Of a stretch of 64,000 nt of DNA, positions 42,001-47,925 are shown one piece after another; the stretch's first letter is position 1; the number at the start of each line of letters is the position of its first letter. The stretch lies in assembly GCF_026151205.1 (NCBI RefSeq), contig NC_087077.1:5294483-5358482 (forward strand), read 5' to 3'. Made by a program: the position numbers and the translations under genes. This stretch comes from Bolinopsis microptera (Eukaryota; Ctenophora; Tentaculata; Lobata; Bolinopsidae). The notes under the pieces were generated by a model that was not told where the DNA came from, did not search any database, and saw nothing but the letters and a program-made list of their open reading frames with translations.

Positions 42001-44347
42001 ATGTTATGATGGGCCATTAAATATTTGTCATGATTTTGTAATAATATGATAATATAACTTCTATATCAATACAGGGAATACAATAATACGGGCAGACAAA
42101 ACATACACTTATCATCTCAACTGTCAAACAGCCGAAACTTAATGACCTTGTTTTCTTGGGCAGCTTGGATATACTCAGTGTAATCGATAACTTTTCCATC
42201 AGAGTTGGGGTACTGAAACAACACTCCACAAAGTCCCTTGGTAGCGTAATCGAACGTCTTGTAGTCACCTACTATCACCTGAGAAAGTCATGTGTGATGT
42301 GGAAGTAGAATGGTTTATCCCATTATCTGTGTTAAAATTATGCAAAACTAAGCAAGTAGACTGTATCACAAATAGATAAATTCAGCAACTTTAGAGCTGT
42401 ATTTAAAACATAAATCAAGGTCTGTCATTACCTTTACTCCAAGGTATTTTGCTCTGGTTAGAATTACAGCAAGACTCTGAGGAAAGACGGCTCTATCAAC
42501 GAAAAATTTTGGAACTACTTTTTTCTTCTTCATATTCCTGAAGTGATTTTTCATATTATATTTTGTACAAAAATAATTAGCAAATACGAGTAATCATAAT
42601 AATTAACTGCAGTTCCAATTTCCAAATAAGCCATAAAAGTTATAAAGGCAACTTGGTCGTTTAGCTCCGGACAGTCTATGCAACGTCTATGCAACGTCCA
42701 TGCAACAACAAAAGAACCGTCTATGCAACGTCTATGCAACGTCCCTGCACAATGAACACTCTATGCACACTCCCTGCACGGTCAGTCTATGCAACGTCTA
42801 TGCAACGTCTATGCAACGTCCCTGCACAGTACCATATGAACACCGGCTACTAGCCGGCTACTAGCCGGCTAGTAGCCACTTTTGTAATAACAGCTCCTCA
42901 ACTTCACATTACCTACCGGCTACTAACCGGCACTTGAAAAGTGGTCACTAGCCGGCTACTAACCGGCTACTAGCCGGCTAGTGACCACAAAGTGGCTACT
43001 AACCGGCTACTAAGCGGTCACTAGCCGGCTATTAGCCGAGCTCTAAAGCAGACCTACTAGTAGCCGGTTCCAAACCGGCTACTAGCCGGCACTTAGAAAG
43101 CGGTCACTAGCCGCTTTAGAGCTCGGCTAATAGCCGGCTAGTGACCGCTTAGTAGCCGGTTAGTAGCCACTTTGTGGTCACTAGCCGGCTAGTAGCCGGT
43201 TAGTAGCCGGCTAGTGACCACTTTTCAAGTGCCGGTTAGTAGCCGGTTGTTAATGTGAAGTTGAGGAGCTGTTATTACAAAAGTGGCTACTAGCCGGCTA
43301 GTAGCCGGCTAGTAGCCGGCTAGTAGCCGGTGTTCATATGGTACTGTGCAGGGACGTTGCATAGACGTTGCATAGACGTTGCATAGACGTTGCATAGACT
43401 GACCGTGCAGGGAGTGTGCATAGAGTGTTCATTGTGCAGGGACGTTGCATAGACGTTGCATAGACGGTTCTTTTGTTGTTGCACGGACGTTGCATAGACG
43501 TTGCATAGACTGTCCGGAGCTAAACGACCAACTTCCCGTTATAAACAAAAAAAAAAGGTTTTTTTTTTTAAGTATTCAATTTAACCTGTAACACAGTGCC
43601 ATTGCTTCGGCAGCAGCTGTTGCTTCATCCAGTAAACTAGCATTTGCAATTGGAAGACCGGTCATATCAGACACCATGGTTTGGAAATTTATGAGACTCT
43701 CCATCCGACCTTGTGCAATTTCAGCTTGGTAAGGTGTATAGCTCGTGTACCTAAAAATGAGTATAAAATCAGAATATTTAACAAATACAATATACATAGT
43801 ATTTCCTATGCGAGCGATAATTAATCACAAGGTAAAATGTAATATACTAAATTATGATATAAAAGGGCCCTGACACAAGCATACACACAAGTTCAATAAA
43901 GCCTGCAAGGTACTCTTACCAGCCAGGATTTTCGAGGATGTTCCTCACAATGGGTGGAGGAACTTTGGAGTCATAATATCCCATTCCTATGTAGTTCCTA
44001 AAGACTTTGTTCTTAGCAGCAATCTTGTTGACACGTCTTGCTAATTCCAGCTCACTCATTGGCTCAGATACATTGAGGTCTCTTTCATCAAGAATATCTT
44101 CAGGCACAGTTTTTCTTGTTAGCTCATCCAAACTTTCGACTCCAATGTACTTGAGCATTTCTTCTACTTCAGCTTTATTTGGACCAATGTGTCGACGAGA
44201 AAAGTCTTCAATAACAGGTAGGGTATCCCTTTTTCCAGAACTAAGGGAACTTGTTAATTTTGTAGATGGCCAGGAAGAGGATTTTTGACATGTCTGTACC
44301 ACATTGAGATTCCAGGATGGCAAGCGCTTTAGAGTGAGCCTTAACAT
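15923..44347 (-). CDS. GLDC: Glycine dehydrogenase (decarboxylating), mitochondrial P protein; 21 exons, 1013 aa
   Basis: P protein of the mitochondrial glycine cleavage system: PLP-dependent decarboxylation of glycine, passing aminomethyl to the lipoyl H protein. Exons in transcript order: 43920-44347, 43586-43750, 42432-42537, 42147-42278, 41771-41945, 41351-41469, 39523-39628, 37801-37949, 37471-37548, 35227-35351, 21527-21707, 20527-20673, 19756-19872, 19294-19373, 19088-19157, 18688-18800, 18339-18522, 17924-18092, 16698-16805, 16236-16381, 15923-16066. All introns are GT-AG and phases chain without a break to 3042 nt including stop. Length is close to human P protein (1020). The first ~45 residues are rich in R, K and S and lack acids (targeting peptide). 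FSRRHIGP opens the mature part. [10 protein letters not shown] and the PLP motif [18 protein letters not shown] (Lys746) are present, as is the C-terminal DDAYGDQH...CTCPP block. No frameshift or internal stop, so it looks functional. Two other genes lie inside intron 10. Confidence 0.97.
16236..16381 (-). CDS. GLDC: GLDC exon 20
   Basis: Codes [48 protein letters not shown]. Donor CTG|GTGGGTGC keeps the frame into exon 21. Confidence 0.95.
16698..16805 (-). CDS. GLDC: GLDC exon 19
   Basis: Codes [35 protein letters not shown]. The acceptor CCCCCTAACAG|GT is itself the last copy of a ~29-bp minisatellite. Donor ATTA|GTTAGT. Confidence 0.95.
16806..17045 (-). repeat. G/C-rich ~29-bp minisatellite at the GLDC exon 19 acceptor
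   Basis: About eight units. On the plus strand: GTTAGCTTTTAGCT, GTTAGGGGG, then G-rich. On the gene strand each unit carries CCCCCTAACAG, the same sequence that serves as the exon 19 acceptor. The G-rich strand has many G3+ runs and could form quadruplexes. Confidence 0.9.
17145..17335. mobile_element. 191-bp MITE in GLDC intron 18
   Basis: Twenty-base inverted ends GTTGGGGACGAAGTGAGAGT, flanked by TA on both sides (17143-17144, 17336-17337). AAACGTCGACAA occurs in both halves. A TA duplication and short length suggest a Tc1/mariner-type MITE. Confidence 0.7.
17924..18092 (-). CDS. GLDC: GLDC exon 18
   Basis: Codes [49 protein letters not shown]. Acceptor ATCACAG, donor TACG|GTTCGT. Confidence 0.97.
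18339..18522 (-). CDS. GLDC: GLDC exon 17
   Basis: Codes [55 protein letters not shown]. Acceptor CTTTCAG, donor CAG|GTAACG. Confidence 0.97.
18688..18800 (-). CDS. GLDC: GLDC exon 16 (PLP-lysine exon)
   Basis: Carries the cofactor lysine (Lys746) in [18 protein letters not shown]. The donor must be GGAGT|GTCAGT, because only that phase gives GVKAHLAPF across the junction. Confidence 0.95.
19088..19157 (-). CDS. GLDC: GLDC exon 15
   Basis: Codes [23 protein letters not shown], which includes the invariant YLDGANMNA. Donor ATG|GTAAGA. Acceptor AAG|G is short of pyrimidines. Confidence 0.95.
19294..19373 (-). CDS. GLDC: GLDC exon 14
   Basis: Codes [27 protein letters not shown]. Acceptor CTTTCAG, donor CCG|GTAATT. 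Confidence 0.95.
19756..19872 (-). CDS. GLDC: GLDC exon 13
   Basis: Codes [20 protein letters not shown] and [26 protein letters not shown] is a hallmark of the family. Acceptor TTTTTAG. Confidence 0.96.
20090..20526 (-). repeat. 9-bp minisatellite (ATGTTAATT)n, about 48 copies, abutting GLDC exon 12 donor
   Basis: A nearly perfect array fills two thirds of intron 12. Its first unit begins at the third base of the intron, so the 5' splice site GTATGTTAATT is part of the array. Retention of the intron would meet TAA at once. Confidence 0.95.
20527..20673 (-). CDS. GLDC: GLDC exon 12
   Basis: 49 codons: [36 protein letters not shown] ... GHRDVCL. Donor CTG|GTATGTTAATT. The donor is fused directly to the 9-bp (ATGTTAATT)n array of intron 12. 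Confidence 0.96.
21397..21515 (-). repeat. 15-bp minisatellite after the GLDC exon 11 donor
   Basis: Units of GCTAGCATTATGACT (plus strand), about seven with some decay (CATTTGTCCAGCTGTTAG variant). Starts about 12 bases inside intron 11. Confidence 0.85.
21527..21707 (-). CDS. GLDC: GLDC exon 11
   Basis: Starts the C-terminal half: [35 protein letters not shown], then [21 protein letters not shown]. Acceptor CTTCAG|G, donor AAG|GTACAG. A 15-bp minisatellite starts about 12 bases inside the following intron. Confidence 0.97.
22700..22882 (-). pseudogene. Cys-rich (CXC/tesmin-like) ORF remnant
   Basis: Sixty-residue open frame with [18 protein letters not shown] then [14 protein letters not shown]. 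The C-x-C-x(4)-C-x(3)-C-x(2)-RKxG-x(2)-C-x(3)-C spacing resembles CXC zinc modules and the Cys-rich tails seen in some invertebrate transposon proteins. No flanking coding sequence is visible, so this is a remnant inside the pogo-like element. Confidence 0.35.
23198..23720 (-). repeat. Tandem duplication of the LINE 3' end (two ~261-bp copies)
   Basis: Positions 23198-23458 and 23459-23720 are almost identical, both carrying the last ~70 codons of the LINE ORF and its AAGT-repeat tail. I noted one clear difference (…AGTAGCGCGTCAG against …AGTAGCGCTTCAG). The high identity means the duplication is recent. Confidence 0.85.
23270..24890 (-). mobile_element. Internally deleted CR1-like LINE (endonuclease and RT tail kept, RT core lost)
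   Basis: The minus-strand 5' part (24378-24878) encodes an APE endonuclease start: [49 protein letters not shown] linker (…[19 protein letters not shown]) follows to a stop at about 24160. From 24154 to 23543 comes an RT C-terminal region: [38 protein letters not shown], and [19 protein letters not shown] near the end. The whole polymerase domain, including the catalytic Asp pair, is missing. The 3' end is AAGTAAGTAAGTAATAATAAAGG, a short-repeat tail like CR1 elements. Confidence 0.8.
26832..27009. mobile_element. Small MITE, ACCTTACGAGAC family (copy A)
   Basis: Inverted ends ACCTTACGAGACATA and TATGTCTCGTAAGGT. The inside has CGGTGGTTTTTCGG...CACCATATTTTC...ACCAAAATTTAGGTC, shared with copy B at 27472-28055. 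Confidence 0.55.
27472..28055. mobile_element. MITE, ACCTTACAAGAC family (copy B)
   Basis: Inverted ends ACCTTACAAGAC and GTCTTGTAAGGT. Each end carries the same ~60-bp subterminal block (ACGGTTTT...TTTCGCCATATTTTCGGACC, GCCAAAATTTCGGTCGTCG), in direct orientation at 27495 and 27970. The two blocks flank about 400 bases of unrelated AT-rich DNA. Could instead be two short copies side by side. Confidence 0.5.
28660..29265 (-). pseudogene. Reverse transcriptase fragment, frameshifted, in GLDC intron 10
   Basis: The minus strand carries [20 protein letters not shown] (active-site box with V-D-D, about 29168-29190), then after a frame change near 29090 an ORF with [31 protein letters not shown] and [17 protein letters not shown]. 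This order (active site, [19 protein letters not shown]) is standard for the RT-thumb region of CR1/RTE/L2-type LINEs. Both ends are truncated. It lies directly upstream of the GPCR and may contribute to its promoter region. Confidence 0.75.
29438..30412 (+). CDS. Intronless class A (rhodopsin-like) GPCR, orphan, 324 aa
   Basis: Seven-segment receptor at the plasma membrane; ligand unknown. The N-terminus has overlapping N-glycosylation sequons at Asn4/Asn5. Visible hallmarks are GN in TM1 (Asn44), Asp71 in TM2, Cys100 before TM3 with cysteines in loop 2 (175/176), CNLP in TM6 (Pro252) and NPCLY in TM7 (299-303). The DRY site reads STR (Arg125 kept, acid lost), and TM4 (about 143-161) has no tryptophan. 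The basic third loop ([16 protein letters not shown]) and a short Ser-rich tail are typical. A second ATG two codons on gives the same protein; I kept the first. The gene lies inside GLDC intron 10, antisense to it, with a reverse-transcriptase fragment ending about 170 bases upstream. Without an intron it could be a retrocopy, but many invertebrate GPCRs of this type are single-exon. Confidence 0.9.
   Translation: MAMNNTTEAEFANFVVFVPGSNKAIDRTIGGILILCMIIGITGNISSFIFFWRQRLSIFPHRLYLIVSGVDICTSIAGFPVVAVLFNGRLPVLFSNYVVCGAWTLTFNFLQRFSMFMVLIVSSTRTIAILMPFNHVHKRAALSACGCFGIYLLTVDSVYLGLGEVSFVFWSPGGCCGLAPTGDPGGLTWSIYIMQLLVIVFAISLIVFVSLFLSSAVLLRKSSNRIEGERKARRGSVTIAIFTTVFLFCNLPLFSIQLIDSCLTWFKLDRSFFDRSPFVMWYGWLLSHHFFTTLNTALNPCLYHLRMKCHVMNFVLFKQSSSSV
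31451..32752 (-). CDS. Intronless 12-TM MFS transporter, UNC93-like, 433 aa
   Basis: Predicted multi-pass membrane carrier with a 6+6 arrangement: six hydrophobic segments in residues 10-190, a charged cytoplasmic loop (about 191-236), then six more to residue 424. The TM2-TM3 loop [15 protein letters not shown] is the MFS A-like motif and resembles the K/R-x-LG-x-K of UNC93 proteins. [19 protein letters not shown] sits where UNC93 proteins have GLGAxPLWxAQxTYLTxxA. Substrate is unknown; some UNC93 relatives act as trafficking or channel-regulating proteins rather than carriers. The first ATG is used, and the hydrophobic core begins ten residues later. The gene is nested in GLDC intron 10 on the same strand, 1 kb from the GPCR, which is convergent with it. 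A different MFS family, or a divergent ENT-like carrier, cannot be excluded. Confidence 0.72.
   Translation of the reverse strand: MSCIRVEIWNISVVSIISLLILTALTPALSVLNSALEDSGISAKLGYLTSSLFFVVTIPASLSVPLLRRFLGYKSLIVGTTFLHSGLYVGMIVLKEYAVMIGVVITGLADGVVQVVCQDYVTSISRIENIERNLSYFLLVGNLSGVVGSVINIACLDDSGSLDTTTRIRIYGTCVGVTVLASLLGLFLLRRIIAQPVTEEFSVSSRLVDSFRSIEETDRRSFRVRLACLCREPAARDLLLTNAVAGLLFSYTISFVTAVNNTYHDVSLIPEVGLISGVFTVVASATFYKMVQVFSYRTMVHLFTWLNYVWLFLLLAVFPGDSFQSDFISQAPIVAAGDWVVYVIALLSGLSITYTMVLSIVTVGRIAGCNQVMHGMKPDVAFALQSVVFSSSLAVFNAITPYVSLYVLVLITFGGLLVQYYCYLNNLLHYMNN
33060..33089 (+). repeat. (CT)n microsatellite
   Basis: About 15 CT dinucleotides, 300 bases upstream of the MFS gene start. Confidence 0.9.
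35094..35212 (-). repeat. TGTT/TGTC tetranucleotide-derived repeat after the GLDC exon 10 donor
   Basis: TGTCTGTTTGTT-type units with CAGTGTGTCTGTTTG higher-order copies. The array ends about 15 bases from the exon 10 donor. Confidence 0.85.
35227..35351 (-). CDS. GLDC: GLDC exon 10
   Basis: Codes [20 protein letters not shown] and [22 protein letters not shown], the RTSPFLTHQVFNSYHSET block. It has no long ORF and was found by filling the gap between exons 9 and 11. Acceptor CCACCAG, donor CCAG|GTTAGA. Followed by the 13.5-kb intron that hosts two other genes. Confidence 0.93.
36480..37050. repeat. 26-bp minisatellite, about 21 copies, in GLDC intron 9
   Basis: Units TACTAGTAGGATTAGGATTA plus GGATTC: a TACTAGTA palindrome followed by three GGATTA. 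Variants have GGAGTA in the third hexamer. Confidence 0.9.
37471..37548 (-). CDS. GLDC: GLDC exon 9
   Basis: 26 codons, phase 0 at both ends: [26 protein letters not shown]. Corresponds to LGISLDETV...DLLWIF of the family. Donor GTG|GTTAGT. Confidence 0.94.
37801..37949 (-). CDS. GLDC: GLDC exon 8
   Basis: Codes [20 protein letters not shown] ... [10 protein letters not shown], matching the FFDTLKI...INFRLFEDGT block. Donor ACG|GTGAGTAC is strong. The acceptor is preceded within about 15 bases by a pyrimidine-rich 9-bp tandem repeat. Confidence 0.94.
37963..38025 (-). repeat. TGAGGGTAA 9-bp repeat at the GLDC exon 8 acceptor
   Basis: Six to seven degenerate units (TGAGGGTAA, TGAAGGTAA). On the gene strand they are pyrimidine-rich (TTACCCTCA) and lie directly upstream of the exon 8 acceptor. 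Confidence 0.75.
38168..38212. promoter_or_regulatory. Tandem E-box/CRE unit in GLDC intron 7
   Basis: CACGTGGTGTGACGTCA occurs twice in tandem. The full palindromic CRE TGACGTCA is at 38177-38184 and 38197-38204, 20 bases apart, followed by CCAAT at 38208. A good candidate for a CREB/ATF-bHLH enhancer acting on GLDC. Confidence 0.5.
39121..39225. repeat. Near-perfect ~50-bp-arm palindrome in GLDC intron 7
   Basis: TGAATATGAGGTGAAGCC...CCTGGCACTACCAT...ATAACCAGGTTATC meets its complement with a one-base centre. The left arm has a six-base insert (CAGAAG). The central ATAACCAGGTTAT is itself a palindrome. Confidence 0.85.
39523..39628 (-). CDS. GLDC: GLDC exon 7
   Basis: Codes [20 protein letters not shown] and [16 protein letters not shown]. 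Acceptor CTTCCTCAG, donor GAGG|GTACGT. A run of 24 G (minus strand) lies 93 bases upstream of the acceptor in intron 6. Confidence 0.95.
39721..39744 (+). repeat. C24 homopolymer in GLDC intron 6
   Basis: Uninterrupted run of 24 C (G on the GLDC strand). Such runs are prone to length error in assemblies. Confidence 0.9.
41313..41360 (-). repeat. Duplicated exon 6 donor region
   Basis: AATAATACCTGAGAAGTACAG and AATAATACCTGTGAAGTACAG (plus strand) lie 28 bases apart, so the exon 6 end and its 5' splice site are present twice. Confidence 0.85.
41351..41469 (-). CDS. GLDC: GLDC exon 6
   Basis: Codes [20 protein letters not shown] then [20 protein letters not shown]. The donor ACTTCACAG|GTATTATTAC is duplicated about 28 bases further into the intron (see findings). 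Reading past the first donor meets an in-frame TGA within five codons. Confidence 0.95.
41771..41945 (-). CDS. GLDC: GLDC exon 5
   Basis: Codes [20 protein letters not shown] and [20 protein letters not shown], near-identical to other animal P proteins. Donor CCAG|GTACAT. Confidence 0.96.
42147..42278 (-). CDS. GLDC: GLDC exon 4
   Basis: 44 codons, phase 0 at both ends: [20 protein letters not shown] then [16 protein letters not shown]. Acceptor TTTCTCAG. The donor AAG|GTCATT is weak, but it is the only choice that keeps the frame. Confidence 0.93.
42432..42537 (-). CDS. GLDC: GLDC exon 3
   Basis: Codes [20 protein letters not shown]...TRAKYLGVK, matching the FLVDPRCHPQT...TRAKYTGV stretch of vertebrate P protein. 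Acceptor CACTTCAG, donor AAAG|GTAATG. Confidence 0.94.
42655..43529. mobile_element. 875-bp foldback (inverted-repeat) element in GLDC intron 2
   Basis: Near-perfect giant palindrome. Both ends read GGTCGTTTAGCTCCGGACAG inward and are flanked by AACTT (42650-42654 and 43530-43534), a likely 5-bp target duplication. The outer parts of the arms are tandem 11-bp units of GTCTATGCAAC type. The inner parts are tandem CGGCTACTAGC-type units, also 11 bp. The centre lies near 43,080-43,100. No ORF. It sits in a transcribed intron, so the pre-mRNA could form a very long hairpin. Confidence 0.85.
43586..43750 (-). CDS. GLDC: GLDC exon 2
   Basis: Codes [19 protein letters not shown] through [11 protein letters not shown], the most conserved part of the N-terminal half. 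Acceptor TTTTTAG|G, donor CAG|GTTAAAT. The foldback element in the next intron ends 52 bases from this donor. Confidence 0.95.
43920..44347 (-). CDS. GLDC: GLDC exon 1 (start codon, targeting peptide)
   Basis: Codes residues 1-142 plus two bases of Trp143. The ATG at 44347 is the only one giving a basic, Ser-rich presequence ([12 protein letters not shown]...) ahead of the conserved FSRRHIGPN. The donor reads CTG|GTAAGAG. Upstream sequence shows no conserved coding extension. Confidence 0.95.
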
Positions 44348-45360
44348 GACCTAGGCCTTTGGGAATCAATGTTAGTTTATATTGTAATTAACTATTAATT
44401 AACTAATGATAATAATAAATTATATTACAATAATGACATGATGATATCACATTGCATGTCATGGCAGTTAATGATATTCTACATTCCTTAAATGACATAA
44501 TATATAAATGGTTCCAATATACAAAGAGAAATAAATAAGGATATATAAACCAGGGTCACCTAAAGTTAAAAATTTAATAACGTTTGACTGTTCACTACAT
44601 AAGCCAGATGTTGACAATTTTAGGTACTCACCTACCTCCTCATTACACATGTCAGATACAGTATATATACATTCAATTAAATCAAGTGGTGCAATTGGCA
44701 GAGCACAATCAAATTTTAAGTGTTGCAATTGGCAGAGCACAATTCATTGCTACCAACAATTTTTTCAAAAAACATTTTACAAAACATATGATCTACTCCA
44801 TTATATTTGATGATGAAAATCATTTAAAAATAACTGGCTACAATGAGCATTTTAATAACAATAAATAGTAGAGATCAAAAACTTTAATTTCCAATAGAGA
44901 AAATTATAGAAACACACCTAACAAATTTTACCCTGTTAATAGCTATTAAAAAACATTAATAGTTTCGTATAAAAATTATGATCTAAACAATTACTACCCT
45001 TCAAAAATTGATAAAAATGTTTATGTAACAAAATATTTGACTTTACCAGTCTCTTGACGTTTCAAAATGAAACTGAGGTTGAAGATGCAGTTACAAAAGG
45101 CCACTGGTTCTTAATGGTTACTGAAACAAACGTTATCCAAAATAAAAGTTCTAAAGCAGTCCATATCTGCTTTCCTGTGAACTGAACAGCTCAAATAGAA
45201 AAACTCATTCCCTTGTTATTACAACAATATTTAGTTTAAAGGTGATTGTTTTCAAATAAACATAGTCCAATTACACTATACTACACTTCAATATGCTTGT
45301 TATTTAATACTTTATCATAATAGTAGCAAAATTAGCAAAATTAAATGGTATAATAAAGCC
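44348..45360. other. GLDC upstream region
   Basis: AT-rich. The only clear structure is a double GCAATTGGCAGAGCACAA (about 44690-44742). No TATA box, X-box or CpG-rich promoter can be assigned to GLDC with confidence. Confidence 0.5.
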
Positions 45361-45840
45361 TTATCTTTTCGAAAGATTTATCTTCCGCTTAAGATTTAAC
45401 CCCTCGCTTTCTACAATTTTAACACACACACTTATAAATATATCGTCCCTTGAACAGTTCAGTATGATGGAGCCCTGCTCAGTTGCTAGATCGACTATGG
45501 GCCTACCGCTGTTGCACAGGGTGATGATTCGTTCCGCTTGACATTGTAGATTTGTGTCCACAAGCTCACAACTTGATAGTAGGTGCAGTGCTGTTTGCTC
45601 ATCCGAGCCACAGATGCACAGCGGAGAGGCCGCTGCTCTGTCAACTCTGAAGAGAAACGAGTTCAGTAGATTGTTCTTGTACATGAGACTCATAACCAAT
45701 ACTTCCACTTCGCGGCTCACTCCAAAGGGGATGGGAAGGGGGTTGCAGGAGACTCTTGGAATATCAGACCATCCTTCCATAAGTAGTAGGTTTTGTAGAC
45801 TTTCTTGCCAAAGTAGTGAAACAAATTTTTTTTAGTGAAA
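45361..45840 (-). pseudogene. LINE ORF2 C-terminal fragment with zinc-knuckle-like motif
   Basis: The translation contains CICGSDEQTALHLLSSCELV, the C-x-C-G-x-x-E-Q-T-x-x-H-x-L-x-x-C pattern found at the end of many non-LTR reverse transcriptases and in R1/I-like C-termini. No reverse-transcriptase core remains upstream. It differs in sequence from the tail of the full LINE at 51165-54800, so it comes from another family. Lies about 1 kb upstream of GLDC. Confidence 0.6.
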
Positions 45841-47050
45841 CAAATTTAAAATTTTATCCTTTATTTTACAATCATAATATAATAATATTTATAAGCCTCC
45901 GTTTTGAAAGTTTTAAATTTTAATACATTCACATTTCTATTTAAAATCCAATTTTATGTTCAAGTCAATAACTGGCCGCCAAAGCCGCGCATTCTTGAAA
46001 ACAGGATTAACTTGATTATAGTTATACGACTATGTAAATTTAAAACTATCCGTGGTTTTTTCTTTAAAATAAATAAGTTATAATTTTACCTAAGTCCAAA
46101 GCCAGCTTTGAAAAATTTACTATTAAATCTAATCATAATATATCGTCAACTTTAAATATTTACAATGCAACAATTCATTAATCTGTAAACACGCGTACTC
46201 CAGCCCCTAAACGCATAAATTGTTATGCGGCGCGGCTCAAGCCGCGCACGCACGTATTATTTTATACTGTTTGCTTTCTAATAAATATCGTGCCAATGTG
46301 TACGTCTAAATTGTAAACGTTCATGTTTTGTGTAAAGTGAATCCAATTGGGACTAGTGACAAGGATAAGGACCCAAGTGCCTGTACGGCTTTTTCGGACC
46401 CCTGTGGACCACTACTCTTGAAATCACTCTACAACATTGAACATTTATATCTACTACGTCATTTGGCAATTATTGTCATTAATCTAACTTTCTAATTAAT
46501 TGCCGAGGGGGAAGAGTAAACGCTTCACATTAAAATTCAATATACAAAATTCAAAACCATCAATACGGTATTAAATATTATGGACAAATCTATAGATCTA
46601 TTTCGTAGTCATATATTCACATGATTTGCTTTATATTATCTTAATACTGTAATGAAGTACAGTAGGATTTGTGTTTCGAGAAAGAAAGGTTGCGGTCAAA
46701 TTATTAACAAAAGTAAACAAAAGTCCATCAGGGACTCCGTGGAGTCGAAAAAGGTACACGGCCGCTGTCTGGTGCTGCTAGGCATTTATTGATCAAGATG
46801 TTTTATTGTATTGATTTATAATGATTATATTGTTCGTGACTAATCAAGTTCTAAGTGGAGGTAAAAAGTGCTGCTTAAGATACTTCGTCATATCATGTCC
46901 AGTATAATGATTAAGATAGTATACAATGCAGTTTTAGTAGTTGACCCATACAGTTAAGTCCGTCATAACTCACAATCGTTAAGTCGTCGGTCAATTGTCA
47001 AAGTCGTTGTGTGTTTATTCGTTGAGATAGCAGTAAGATAAGTAGCTCTG
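45841..47050. other. Intergenic, no gene seen
   Basis: AT-rich with one GC-rich patch at 46220-46250 (GGCGCGGCTCAAGCCGCGC, a palindrome). No coding pattern. Confidence 0.5.
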
Positions 47051-47058
47051 TGAATTGC

Positions 47059-47667
47059 CCCACATCCAGAAACACGCCATCTTGCAAGGCAGCCTGGGAG
47101 GAAATTTTTTTTTTGGGAGGAAAAACGGGAGAAAAGAGGAAATTTTTGAGAAGTTACTCCTAAATTTCGAAATATTTTTTTGGAATAAAGACAAATTAAT
47201 TGAGGAAATTTTTGAAGAAAACGTTTTGATTGTATAAAAATCAAAGAGGAACATCCTGTCAGTTTTGGAACACAGTGAAATATTCTGATTGGAGAATGCA
47301 GATTGCTGTTGTGAAGTTACCAAATTTACGTGAGTACTTGATTCTTTTCAATCCCAGTTTATTGCTGTCCTACAAATTTCTTTAATGCCAAATGCCGTCT
47401 AAAACACCCTATTTCGCAAAAAATTTCCGGGGGGCTGCGCCCCCTAGCCCCCTCCAAGGGGCTCTGCCCCTGGCCCCCTGCTGGGGGCTGCGCCCCCAGA
47501 CCCCTGCCACAGCTTGCTCGCTTCGCTCGCTGCGCAGATGAATTGGACACGTGGACTCGCTTCGCTCGCCGACAGCCCCCTCCCCAAACTTGCGAGCGAA
47601 GCAAGCGGCCACAGAATTTAGAAAAAAAACGCATCTGGGAGGAAATATAAAACTTTCTGGATGTGGG
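47059..47667. mobile_element. 609-bp non-autonomous DNA transposon with 8-bp target duplication
   Basis: Ends are inverted repeats CCCACATCCAGAAA / TTTCTGGATGTGGG, flanked by a perfect direct repeat TGAATTGC (47051-47058 and 47668-47675). An 8-bp duplication suits hAT, P or Merlin superfamilies; the terminal bases do not decide which. Inside, 47430-47600 is very GC-rich and full of short palindromes (GGGGGCTGCGCCCCC, CTTCGCTCGC). No transposase. Confidence 0.75.
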
Positions 47668-47925
47668 TGAATTGCTGTATCATTCCCTTGGTGTACTTGT
47701 AAGTCTTTGGGGATAGTAGCAGAATGTGGTCCAGGTTTCTGTGGCTGATTTCACCGAGGTCACAGGCCTGAACTTCTGTGTTAAAATGTTCTGCTTGTAG
47801 GAACTTCTGCACCTCTCGGAGATGACAGAGCACTGCTGGGTTCTTTTCATTTAGCTGAGTTTTCACAAAGTCATAGTGAATGTCATTTGAGTCATGGAGA
47901 ACCTTGAGGTAGTGTTTGATCGAGA

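Noticed and set aside
16806..43529. Regular repeats that might suggest CRISPR arrays
   Set aside because: Units are head-to-tail minisatellites or foldback arms without unique spacers, in an animal gene; no cas genes.
46963..47323. Overlapping ORFs of 93 and 102 codons, Phe/Ser-rich
   Set aside because: AT-rich runs inside and beside the 609-bp transposon; no conserved features.
47359..47634. Gly/Arg-rich ORFs over the GC-rich block
   Set aside because: They follow from GC palindromes in the 609-bp transposon and have no plausible protein features.
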